Positions 6,339 through 12,377 of a stretch of 13,199 nucleotides of DNA are shown one piece after another. Both the position numbers and the translations under genes were made by a program. How positions within the stretch are numbered: position 1 is the first letter of the stretch; each line of letters begins with the position of its first letter. Below the pieces are notes generated by a model. It was not told the DNA's origin. It did not search any database and saw nothing but the letters and a program-made list of their open reading frames with translations. This DNA is from Fimbriimonadaceae bacterium (GTDB lineage Bacteria > Armatimonadota > Fimbriimonadia > Fimbriimonadales > Fimbriimonadaceae), in NCBI GenBank assembly GCA_019454665.1, contig JACFNW010000020.1, forward strand, positions 1-13,199, given 5' to 3'.

Positions 6339-7352
6339 ATGGCAGGTTGGAGATGCGCGGGAATCGCCGCGCTCACGATGGTCGCGGCGCTCGGGGTCGC
6401 CGACACGGTATGGCTGGAGAACGGCGACCGGCTGACGGGCAAGGTGCTGACCCTTGCGGCGGGAAGACTCTCGTTTCAGATCGAGGCGGTGGGCACCGTG
6501 GCGATCCCGGTGGGCAAGATCGCTCGGCTTGAGACCACCGAGGCCGTCGCGCTGGTGTTGCGGGATCGGTCCGTGAGTGTTCGGCTGACCAGCGACGGGG
6601 ATCGAATCGGGTTTGTCGAGGGTGGCGCGTTTGTCTCGCTGTCCTTGGGCGACGTGGTCGCGATCAACCCTCCGAAGCCGACGACGCGGTGGGAGGGCTC
6701 GACCAGCGCCGGACTGACCGTGATCAATGCCGCGAGCAACTCGGTGGTTTACAACGTGGCCGCCGAGGTGGCGTACAAGAACGCGATCGAGCGGAAGGTG
6801 CTGACGGGCTCGTACCTCTATGGCCGGCAGAACGGCTCGGATGGGAGCCCCTACCGGACCCATCAGGACACGTGGCGGCTGTCCGGGCAGTACGAACGGT
6901 CGCTGACGGGGCGCTACTACGGGTTCGGCGGGTTCAGGCTGGAGGGCGACCAGGTGAACGCGCTCAAGCAACGCACCATCCTCGGCGGGGGGATGGGCTA
7001 CTACTGGGTGCGGCGCCCCGGCCACGAGTTTTCAGCGGAGACGGGCTTCAACTACGTTTCGGAAGCCTATGGCGGCGGGTCGGCGGGGAACAGCCGCATC
7101 ACCGGGCAACTGTCCACCCGCTTCCTGAGGAACCTGGGATCGGGTATCGAGCTGCGCCACTCGGCAGATTACTATCCCAGCCTGAGCCACATGGACGACT
7201 ACCTGCTTTCGAGCCAGCTGGCCCTGCGCAGCAAAATGGCGAACGGGATGTTCGTGGACTTCCGCGTGGTGATGGACTACGATTCGACGCCGGCGGCAAA
7301 CGCGACGCGCCTCGCCTACCGCTACGTGGTGGGGTTGGGCACGCGGTTCTAA
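6339..7352 (+). CDS. DUF481-family outer-membrane beta-barrel protein (YdiY-like)
   Basis: A 337-residue protein of the DUF481 family (salt-induced outer-membrane protein type). It starts with a signal peptide (residues 1-21, ending GVA-DT). A short N-terminal beta domain opens with DTVWLENGDRLTGKVLTLAAG, the typical family start, and a second similar beta segment runs to about 112. From about 118 to the end there are alternating amphipathic strands rich in Tyr, Gly and Arg (GSYLYGRQNG, YYGFGGFRLEGD, GGGMGYYWVRR, YRYVVGLGTRF). The last residue is Phe, the usual outer-membrane barrel C-terminal signal. The start at 6339 is set by the signal peptide; the upstream in-frame ATG at 6144 would run over the divergent gene. 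The biological role of the family is unknown. Its TAA overlaps the convergent hipA stop. Confidence 0.85.
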   Translation: MAGWRCAGIAALTMVAALGVADTVWLENGDRLTGKVLTLAAGRLSFQIEAVGTVAIPVGKIARLETTEAVALVLRDRSVSVRLTSDGDRIGFVEGGAFVSLSLGDVVAINPPKPTTRWEGSTSAGLTVINAASNSVVYNVAAEVAYKNAIERKVLTGSYLYGRQNGSDGSPYRTHQDTWRLSGQYERSLTGRYYGFGGFRLEGDQVNALKQRTILGGGMGYYWVRRPGHEFSAETGFNYVSEAYGGGSAGNSRITGQLSTRFLRNLGSGIELRHSADYYPSLSHMDDYLLSSQLALRSKMANGMFVDFRVVMDYDSTPAANATRLAYRYVVGLGTRF

Positions 7353-8563
7353 GCGGACAGCGCTTCGGTGCGCAAGCGGGCTTCGTCGCGCCAGCGCTTG
7401 AGCGTTCGCGGGTCGAACGGCAGGTCCAGGATGCGGTCCAAGCAGCCGGGCATGACGGCGGTCATGGCGCTCAATCGGGCTTCCAGCGCGGGGCGTCGGA
7501 CCCCGAATCGCTCGGCAAAGGCGAGGAAGTGCTCGCGGGCCAGATTGGCGTCCCGCCCGTCCATCGCGAGCGCCATGCGTGCTTCGTGCGGTGGGTAGAG
7601 CAGGGTCGAGACGACGTCGTACACGGGCGAAGGCTCGACGAGGCCCGTCTTGGGCGACACCAGCACGCTGAAGTTCTTGGCGTGCAGGTCGGTGTTTCCG
7701 ACCAGATAGGCGAACGCGGCCTGAGCGACGACCTCCAAGGCTGCGGCCATGGGCGAGGCGCAGACCCGCTGGAACGCCTCGACCACCTCGCGCAGGCTGA
7801 CGTCGTACTTCTCCGTGGGGTGGAGGCCGCGGAGCTGACAGGCGTCCTCTTGATGGATGCGGAGGCCGCGCGGCCCACGGTCGAAGCGGATGACCAGGAG
7901 GGCCGACTCGCCCGAGGCGTCGCGGAGGACGCAGTTCTTGGCCGTCCTGAACCCGGCGCGCTTGGCGAGGTCCATGAAGAAGGCCTCGTTTTCTGCTAGG
8001 TGGGGGGTCTCGGGAGATCCGAACTTGAGGATGGCGGGGGAGCCGCCGAATCCGTAGGGGACCTTGCCCACGGTCTGGGGATCGGTGCCGATCCGCAGGT
8101 TGGTCAGCTTCGCGTGGACTCCGGCGATGTTCTGGGTCGCATGTTCTTTGGCTTGCCGGATTTGCTCCCTCAAGTTGTGGAAGAGGAAGCGATCGGGGAG
8201 TTCGAGCTTGGTTTCCTTGGCGGGCGAGGCGTCTTCCGCTTGCGCCCAAACGTCGCCCGTGGACGAGCCACCCATTGCCGCGAGCCAGCCGAACGCGTCG
8301 TCGGGGCGGATTCCGAGCGACTCGGCGAGGCGCTGTTGGCGCGGCCCCTCGGGCAAGAGGTTGGCGAAGAAGGGGTGGATGGGACCGTGCTCGACCCGAT
8401 CCGGGTGCGGGGGGTGAGCGAATCCGATGCCTTCTCGCGGGCCGGGTTGCTTGGCCAGGAAGGACTTCGAGTACTGGTATGCGGTGCCGATGGCAGTCCA
8501 ATCGAGCGTGGCGATCTGCGTGCGGCCCCGCATCACGCGAAGGGAGGACGGCAGCGCGCTCAC
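7349..8563 (-). CDS. hipA: HipA-family serine/threonine kinase toxin
   Basis: A 404-residue HipA-like kinase, toxin partner of HipB. In E. coli HipA phosphorylates glutamyl-tRNA synthetase and induces growth arrest. The N-subdomain is present (HPFFANLLPEGPRQQR, compare FFDNLLPDSP in E. coli). So are the ATP-contact lysine (AILKFG, Lys180), ENEAFFMDLAKRAG (191-204), RFDRGPRG, the catalytic loop VGNTDLHAKNFSVL (Asp292, Asn297) and the metal-binding SPVYDVVS (Asp316). The loop that carries the autophosphorylated Ser150 in E. coli (SVAGAQEK) reads NIAGVHAK here, so that Ser is Asn145. The start is the GTG at 8563, which overlaps the hipB stop as GTGA; a Met ten codons in (8533) is an alternative. 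The stop overlaps that of the convergent DUF481 gene. The target is unknown. Confidence 0.9.
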   Translation of the reverse strand: MSALPSSLRVMRGRTQIATLDWTAIGTAYQYSKSFLAKQPGPREGIGFAHPPHPDRVEHGPIHPFFANLLPEGPRQQRLAESLGIRPDDAFGWLAAMGGSSTGDVWAQAEDASPAKETKLELPDRFLFHNLREQIRQAKEHATQNIAGVHAKLTNLRIGTDPQTVGKVPYGFGGSPAILKFGSPETPHLAENEAFFMDLAKRAGFRTAKNCVLRDASGESALLVIRFDRGPRGLRIHQEDACQLRGLHPTEKYDVSLREVVEAFQRVCASPMAAALEVVAQAAFAYLVGNTDLHAKNFSVLVSPKTGLVEPSPVYDVVSTLLYPPHEARMALAMDGRDANLAREHFLAFAERFGVRRPALEARLSAMTAVMPGCLDRILDLPFDPRTLKRWRDEARLRTEALSA

Positions 8564-8805
8564 GAGGGGCTCGCCTCTCGGGGTTGAACGGTGAGCGCCA
8601 GGCCCAGCACGTCGAGGACGGCGACCACCTTCTCCAGGCGGACGGTGGGTTTGCTTCGCTCGAACTCGACGACGAAGCGCTTGCCGCATCCTGCCAGCAA
8701 TCCGACCTCCGTCTGGGAGAGTCCGAGGGCTTTTCTTCGGGTCCTAGCCGCAGAGGCCAGGCTGCTGATCGCCGATTCGTGCGCGTTCGGGAACTTTTCG
8801 TCCAT
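8560..8805 (-). CDS. hipB: HipB-family antitoxin, XRE-type DNA-binding protein
   Basis: An 81-residue helix-turn-helix protein directly upstream of hipA. The HTH covers about residues 18-60: SAARTRRKALGLSQTEVGLLAGCGKRFVVEFE, the usual HipB/Cro-C1 pattern. The short C-terminal strand LGLALTVQP is the HipB dimer strand. HipB proteins bind and hold HipA inactive and repress their own operon. The GTGA overlap with hipA indicates translational coupling and co-production of the pair. The ATG at 8805 follows CAAAGGAC, where the AGGA is too near the start to be a strong ribosome site. A perfect 10-bp palindrome about 40 bases upstream could be an operator. Confidence 0.88.
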   Translation of the reverse strand: MDEKFPNAHESAISSLASAARTRRKALGLSQTEVGLLAGCGKRFVVEFERSKPTVRLEKVVAVLDVLGLALTVQPREASPS

Positions 8806-8843
8806 GTCCTTTGAGTGAGACGTCGGTTCTGTGGCAAATGGTT

Positions 8844-8853
8844 ACCGATCGGT
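8844..8853. promoter_or_regulatory. Palindrome ACCGATCGGT upstream of hipB, possible operator
   Basis: A perfect 10-bp palindrome 38 bases before the hipB ATG. HipB autoregulates through inverted repeats upstream of its operon, so the position fits. However, the sequence does not match the E. coli TATCC-N8-GGATA operators, and a short palindrome can occur by chance. Confidence 0.25.
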
Positions 8854-8873
8854 GTGCTTTCGGGCTCCCCCGG

Positions 8874-8908
8874 CCCCTCCCTCAGACACGAACATTCCGA
8901 GGGAGGGG
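8874..8908. repeat. Inverted repeat CCCCTCCCTC / GAGGGAGGGG
   Basis: A perfect 10-bp arm at 8874-8883 faces the first GAGGGAGGGG at 8899-8908 across a 15-base loop. A further outer pair, GCTCCCC (8865-8870 region) and GGGGAGC (8905-8911), lies around it. The right arm belongs to copy 1 of the tandem repeat, so the left arm looks like part of an opposite-facing copy. It lies between the diverging hipB and uvrA genes. Confidence 0.7.
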
Positions 8909-8983
8909 AGCGCAGACAGAAGACACGAACAATCCGAGGGAGGGGAGCGCAGGCAGAGACACAAACATTCCGAGGGAGGGGAG
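8884..8983. repeat. Three-copy tandem repeat, unit 36-37 bp, upstream of uvrA
   Basis: The copies start at 8884, 8921 and 8957. Each reads AGACACRAACAWTCCGAGGG continuing AGGGGAG, and copies 1 and 2 go on with CGCAGRCAG. The differences are single bases, and copy 3 loses similarity after 8983. The array is open in one forward frame, which spuriously extends the uvrA frame upstream, but it has no plausible coding value. The 232 bases between hipB and uvrA hold this array, the facing inverted arm, the hipB-side palindrome and a -10-like hexamer, and no gene. Confidence 0.9.
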
Positions 8984-9021
8984 TTGCGGGAAACGGTAGA
9001 CCAAGTTCTAGGTTTTTGCGC

Positions 9022-9027
9022 TAGAAT
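9022..9027 (+). promoter_or_regulatory. Possible -10 element (TAGAAT) for uvrA
   Basis: TAGAAT ends 10 bases before the ATG at 9038. It overlaps an alternative in-frame ATG at 9026, which argues for 9038 as the real start if the promoter is genuine. The expected -35 position holds nothing convincing. Confidence 0.35.
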
Positions 9028-9037
9028 GGTCGAGTTC

Positions 9038-10930
9038 ATGGCTCAGGACAAAATCGTCGTCGTTGGCGCGCGCGAGCACAACCTCAAGAACATCACCGTC
9101 GAGATCCCCCGCGACCGACTGGTCGTCATCACCGGCCTCTCGGGGAGCGGGAAGTCGTCGTTGGCGTTCGACACCATCTACGCCGAGGGGCAGCGGCGGT
9201 ACGTCGAGTCGCTCAGCGCCTACGCCCGCCAGTTCCTGGGCCAGATGGACAAGCCCGACGTGGACCACATCGAGGGCCTCTCGCCAGCCGTGAGCATTGA
9301 CCAGAAGAGCGCCAGCCGCAACCCGCGCTCGACCGTGGGCACGGTCACCGAGATATACGACTATCTGCGGCTCATCTTCGCCCGCGTGGGCACGCCGCAT
9401 TGCCCCAACGACGGCACGCCCATCGAGCGGCAGTCCATTGACCAAGTGCTCGACGTGGTCAAGGCGTTGCCCGAAGGGACGAAGCTCCAGGTGCTCGCCC
9501 CCGTGGTGCAAGGCCGCAAGGGCGAGTACAAGCAGGTGCTGCAGGAGGTCAACAAGGCGGGCTTTGTGCGCGTCCGCGTGGACGGCGTGATGTACGAGGT
9601 GACCGACGACATCCCGATGGACCGCTACAAAGCGCACACGATCGAGGTGGTGGTGGACCGTTTGGTGATGCGGGAAGGCGTCGAGCGGCGCGCCGCCGAC
9701 TCGATCGAGACCGCGCTCAAGATGGGCAAGGGACTTGTGACGCTCAACATCCAGCGTCCTGAGGACGGCGAGGCTATAGACCAGCTCTACAGCGAGCATC
9801 TGGCCTGCCCGGTCTGCGACTTCAGCATGCCCGAACTGGAGCCGCGCCTGTTCAGCTTCAACTCGCCGTTCGGTGCGTGCCCGGATTGCACGGGCCTGGG
9901 CACCAAGACGGAGTTCGACCCGGACCTCGTCTGTCCCGACCCGCGGAAGCCGTTGCGGGGTGGCGCCATTCTGCCGTTCGTCTACAAGTCGGGCGACGTC
10001 AAGGAGTGGTGGCCCGAGGTGCTCGATGCCGTGGGCCGCGCCTGCGGGTTTGACGCGAGTCTGCCGGTCGCCGAGATTCCGGCGGAAGGGCTCAAGGCCG
10101 TCTGGTTCGGGCTCAAGGAGCCGGTGACCGTCAAGGTCCGCTACGCGCGGAGCGAGCGCACGTTCCAGACCCAGTGGGATGGCGTCCTCTCCGCGCTCCG
10201 CAAGCGTTACGACTCCACCCAGAGCGAATGGGTGAAGAAGGACCTCGAGCAGTACATGAGCACCAAGCCGTGCCCGACGTGCGGCGGCAAGCGACTGAAG
10301 CCGGAGGCGCTGGGCGTCAAGCTGGGCGGCAGATCCATCAGCGACATCACAGTGCTTGCCGTGGACGAGGCGCTTCAGTTTTTCACCGAGCTAGGCCGCC
10401 AGTTGGACGCTCGCAAGCTCGCCATTGGCGAACGAGCGGTCAAGGAGATCGTGGAGCGGCTTCGGTTCTTGGCCGACGTGGGGCTGACCTACCTGACACT
10501 CGACCGGACCGCGCGCACTTTGGCGGGCGGCGAGGCGCAACGCATCCGGCTGGCGACGCAAATCGGCAGCGGATTGATGGGTTGCCTCTACGTCCTCGAC
10601 GAGCCTTCGATCGGGCTGCACCAACGCGACAACCGCAAGCTCATCGAGACGCTCGTCCGGCTCCGCGACCTTGGCAACACGGTGATCGTGGTCGAGCACG
10701 ACGAGGAGACGATGATGGCTGCCGACTGGCTGATTGACCTTGGCCCGGGTGCCGGGGAACATGGTGGTCGGATCGTCAACCAAGGGCCGCTCGACGAGTT
10801 CCTGAAGAGCGACGTGGGCACCGCGAGGTACCTCAACGGGCTGGACGCGATCCCGGTGCCATCGCAACGGCGGCAGCCCAAAACCCCGTGCCCGGTTGGA
10901 GGGACACACTCCGTTGTGTCCACGCCCTAG
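9038..10930 (+). CDS. uvrA: UvrA, half-length: first ABC ATPase module only
   Basis: A 630-residue protein matching the first two thirds of UvrA, the damage-recognition ATPase of nucleotide excision repair, which is normally about 920-960 residues. It has the N-terminus [18 protein letters not shown] and Walker [10 protein letters not shown] (33-41). The UvrB-binding region is about 110-240. A zinc module has Cys257, 260, 281 and 284, and a second Cys pair lies at 412/415. The ABC signature reads LAGGEAQR (495-502) instead of LSGGE. Walker B is [14 protein letters not shown] (Asp521, Glu522) and the switch His is 554. After [17 protein letters not shown] (ending at 612) it runs into an unrelated 18-residue tail and stops. 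The whole second ATPase, with its Walker A, large zinc finger and signature, is missing, and dapB begins at once on the other strand. It could be a decayed gene, a split protein or an assembly artefact. Confidence 0.88.
   Translation: MAQDKIVVVGAREHNLKNITVEIPRDRLVVITGLSGSGKSSLAFDTIYAEGQRRYVESLSAYARQFLGQMDKPDVDHIEGLSPAVSIDQKSASRNPRSTVGTVTEIYDYLRLIFARVGTPHCPNDGTPIERQSIDQVLDVVKALPEGTKLQVLAPVVQGRKGEYKQVLQEVNKAGFVRVRVDGVMYEVTDDIPMDRYKAHTIEVVVDRLVMREGVERRAADSIETALKMGKGLVTLNIQRPEDGEAIDQLYSEHLACPVCDFSMPELEPRLFSFNSPFGACPDCTGLGTKTEFDPDLVCPDPRKPLRGGAILPFVYKSGDVKEWWPEVLDAVGRACGFDASLPVAEIPAEGLKAVWFGLKEPVTVKVRYARSERTFQTQWDGVLSALRKRYDSTQSEWVKKDLEQYMSTKPCPTCGGKRLKPEALGVKLGGRSISDITVLAVDEALQFFTELGRQLDARKLAIGERAVKEIVERLRFLADVGLTYLTLDRTARTLAGGEAQRIRLATQIGSGLMGCLYVLDEPSIGLHQRDNRKLIETLVRLRDLGNTVIVVEHDEETMMAADWLIDLGPGAGEHGGRIVNQGPLDEFLKSDVGTARYLNGLDAIPVPSQRRQPKTPCPVGGTHSVVSTP
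10902..10921. terminator. Hairpin GGACACA-N6-TGTGTCC at the uvrA/dapB convergence
   Basis: A perfect 7-bp inverted repeat with a 6-base loop (CTCCGT) lies inside the last codons of uvrA, 6 bases before its stop and just beyond the convergent dapB stop. It could terminate either gene as RNA, but no T tract follows on either side. It encodes most of the unusual UvrA tail, so it could instead be part of an inserted palindromic repeat. Confidence 0.45.
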
Positions 10931-11733
10931 TCCAGGACTTGTTCCAGGCCCACAGTCAGCCCCTTCGTCTGAAGCACGGTGCGGATGGCGGCGTTCACGC
11001 CTTCGACGAACGAACTCCGGCTCAGGGAGTCGTGTCGGATGGTGAGGGTTTCGCCTTCGCCGCCGAACATCACGATCTGGTGGGCGAGCATGCCCTTGAG
11101 GCGGACGCTGTGAATCTGAACGTCTTGGTGGAGCGCTCCGCGGGCGCCTTCGACCTTGATCAGCGGCGCGTAGTTCTCGGTGGGGCGCCGTCGGCGCGCG
11201 TTCGCCACCATGTCGGCGGTGCGGAGGGCGGTACCGGAGGGGGAGTCGGCTTTGCCGTCGTGGTGCATCTCGACGATTTCGCAATCGGGCAGGTAGCGGG
11301 CCGCCATCTCGGCGAAGCGCATCATGAGCACGGCGCCGATCGCGAAGTTGGGCACGACCATGGCGGGCACGCCGACCTCCTCGCTCAGGGCGCGGATCTC
11401 CTTGAGGTCGTCCGAGAGCATGCCGCTCGTCCCGATGATGGGGGCGACCCCGCGCCGAAGGGCTGAAACCGCATGCTGAGGCGCGGCGGAGGGATGCGTG
11501 AAATCCACGAGCACATCGCAGGGCACCTCGTCCAACGCCTCCCCGAGCTTGGGCCGGATCGGGATGTCCGGAACGTGGCTGCCGATCAGGTCGAGCAGGC
11601 TCTGGCCGCTGTGTTCGCGGTCAATGGCCAGCACCAACTCCATATCGGGCTGCTTGTGAATGCCCTGGGCGACGGTCTGTCCCATGCGGCCGGCGGCCCC
11701 GGCCAATCCCACGCGAATCTTGGTCTTGCTCAT
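10927..11733 (-). CDS. dapB: 4-hydroxy-tetrahydrodipicolinate reductase (DapB)
   Basis: A 268-residue DapB. It reduces 4-hydroxy-tetrahydrodipicolinate with NAD(P)H in the diaminopimelate/lysine pathway that feeds peptidoglycan synthesis in the cytoplasm. The N-terminal Rossmann fold has VGLAGAAGRMGQ (residues 8-19) and LAIDRE (35-40). VDFTHPSA (76-83) and IIGTSG (99-104) are family motifs. The substrate site EMHHDGKADSPSGTAL (155-170) carries the catalytic His157 and Lys161. The C-terminal FGGEGETLTIRHDSLSRSSF (223-242) is typical, and the length is normal. The ATG overlaps the stop of the upstream exported-protein gene as ATGA, so it is the third gene of a coupled minus-strand operon. Its TAG stop overlaps the uvrA TAG within a single CTAG. 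Confidence 0.96.
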   Translation of the reverse strand: MSKTKIRVGLAGAAGRMGQTVAQGIHKQPDMELVLAIDREHSGQSLLDLIGSHVPDIPIRPKLGEALDEVPCDVLVDFTHPSAAPQHAVSALRRGVAPIIGTSGMLSDDLKEIRALSEEVGVPAMVVPNFAIGAVLMMRFAEMAARYLPDCEIVEMHHDGKADSPSGTALRTADMVANARRRRPTENYAPLIKVEGARGALHQDVQIHSVRLKGMLAHQIVMFGGEGETLTIRHDSLSRSSFVEGVNAAIRTVLQTKGLTVGLEQVLD

Positions 11734-12377
11734 GACTTGGTTGGTGCCGGCTTGCGCTCCAGCCGGTAGGTCTTGGTCTCGACGAGGAGCGGCAGGCCCT
11801 TCGCGTCGGCGTAGGTGGTCGCGTCGTCGGTGACGATTTGGTGCGCTCGGTACGTTTGCCCGCCAACATTGATCTCCTTCAGGCCGACGTACTTGGTCTC
11901 CCCGATTTTCCACTCCAGCGTGTTCAGATCGAACCGGTATTTCTTGAACGAGGTGCCGGGTCGAGGCTGGTCGCGCAGGAACCAGAACTCGGAGGGGTCC
12001 TCCAGGGGGGCGTCCTTGGGCGCCTCGATGTCCTTTGACTCGTTGGACCCGTTCTGGTCCAGCACGGCGCTGGCCCCGGTGGCCGTGATCGTGACCATCA
12101 CCGAGGTCCGAGAGCGGTTTGGCGTTGCGACGACTTCCTGGAACTTGGTCTTCGGGCGGCCGGTCTTGTCGTAGGTCGAGACTTGGCGCACGACGACCTT
12201 TCGGCTTCCGTTGTCCAACTCCATGCGGAGTGTCACTTGCTTGCCGCCGTCTTGGGTGATGCGGTGACCGATCGTGGCTGTGCCGACCGGCTTGCCTTCG
12301 GACAGCACGCGCATTTCGACTTGCGCCAAGCCGATGGCTGCCAGACACCACAGACCGATGCAGGCGAGGCGTTTCAT
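11730..12377 (-). CDS. Exported protein of unknown function between M24 peptidase and dapB
   Basis: A 215-residue protein I do not recognise. The signal peptide is MKRLACIGLWCLAAIGLAQ, with cleavage expected after about residue 18. There is no proper lipobox, so it is probably periplasmic rather than a lipoprotein. The mature part is beta-rich and charged (VGTATIGHRITQDGG, TLRMELDNGSRKVVVRQVST, TGRPKTKFQEVVA, WKIGETKYVGLKEINVGGQ, LLVETKTYRLER). This looks like a single soluble beta-sandwich or half-barrel domain, but I cannot name a family. Both ends overlap neighbours by four bases (ATGA), so it is translated together with the M24 peptidase and DapB. The tight coupling suggests co-expression, not necessarily a shared function. 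Confidence 0.82.
   Translation of the reverse strand: MKRLACIGLWCLAAIGLAQVEMRVLSEGKPVGTATIGHRITQDGGKQVTLRMELDNGSRKVVVRQVSTYDKTGRPKTKFQEVVATPNRSRTSVMVTITATGASAVLDQNGSNESKDIEAPKDAPLEDPSEFWFLRDQPRPGTSFKKYRFDLNTLEWKIGETKYVGLKEINVGGQTYRAHQIVTDDATTYADAKGLPLLVETKTYRLERKPAPTKS

Noticed and set aside
8564..8689. In-frame upstream extension of hipA to an ATG at 8689
   Set aside because: It would overlap most of hipB. The GTGA overlap at 8560-8563 and the alignment to HipA N-termini fit a start at 8563 or 8533.
8884..8983. CRISPR array
   Set aside because: The units are directly tandem with no unique spacers, there are only three, and no cas gene is present.
8831..9037. In-frame upstream extension of uvrA through the tandem repeat
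   Set aside because: The extension encodes repeat-derived, charged low-complexity sequence. UvrA homology starts with the Met at 9038, and a -10-like hexamer lies directly before it.
8274..9037. Mobile element or genomic island around hipBA and the repeats
   Set aside because: No transposase, integrase, target-site duplication or tRNA-adjacent attachment site was found; only the module and the repeat array are visible.
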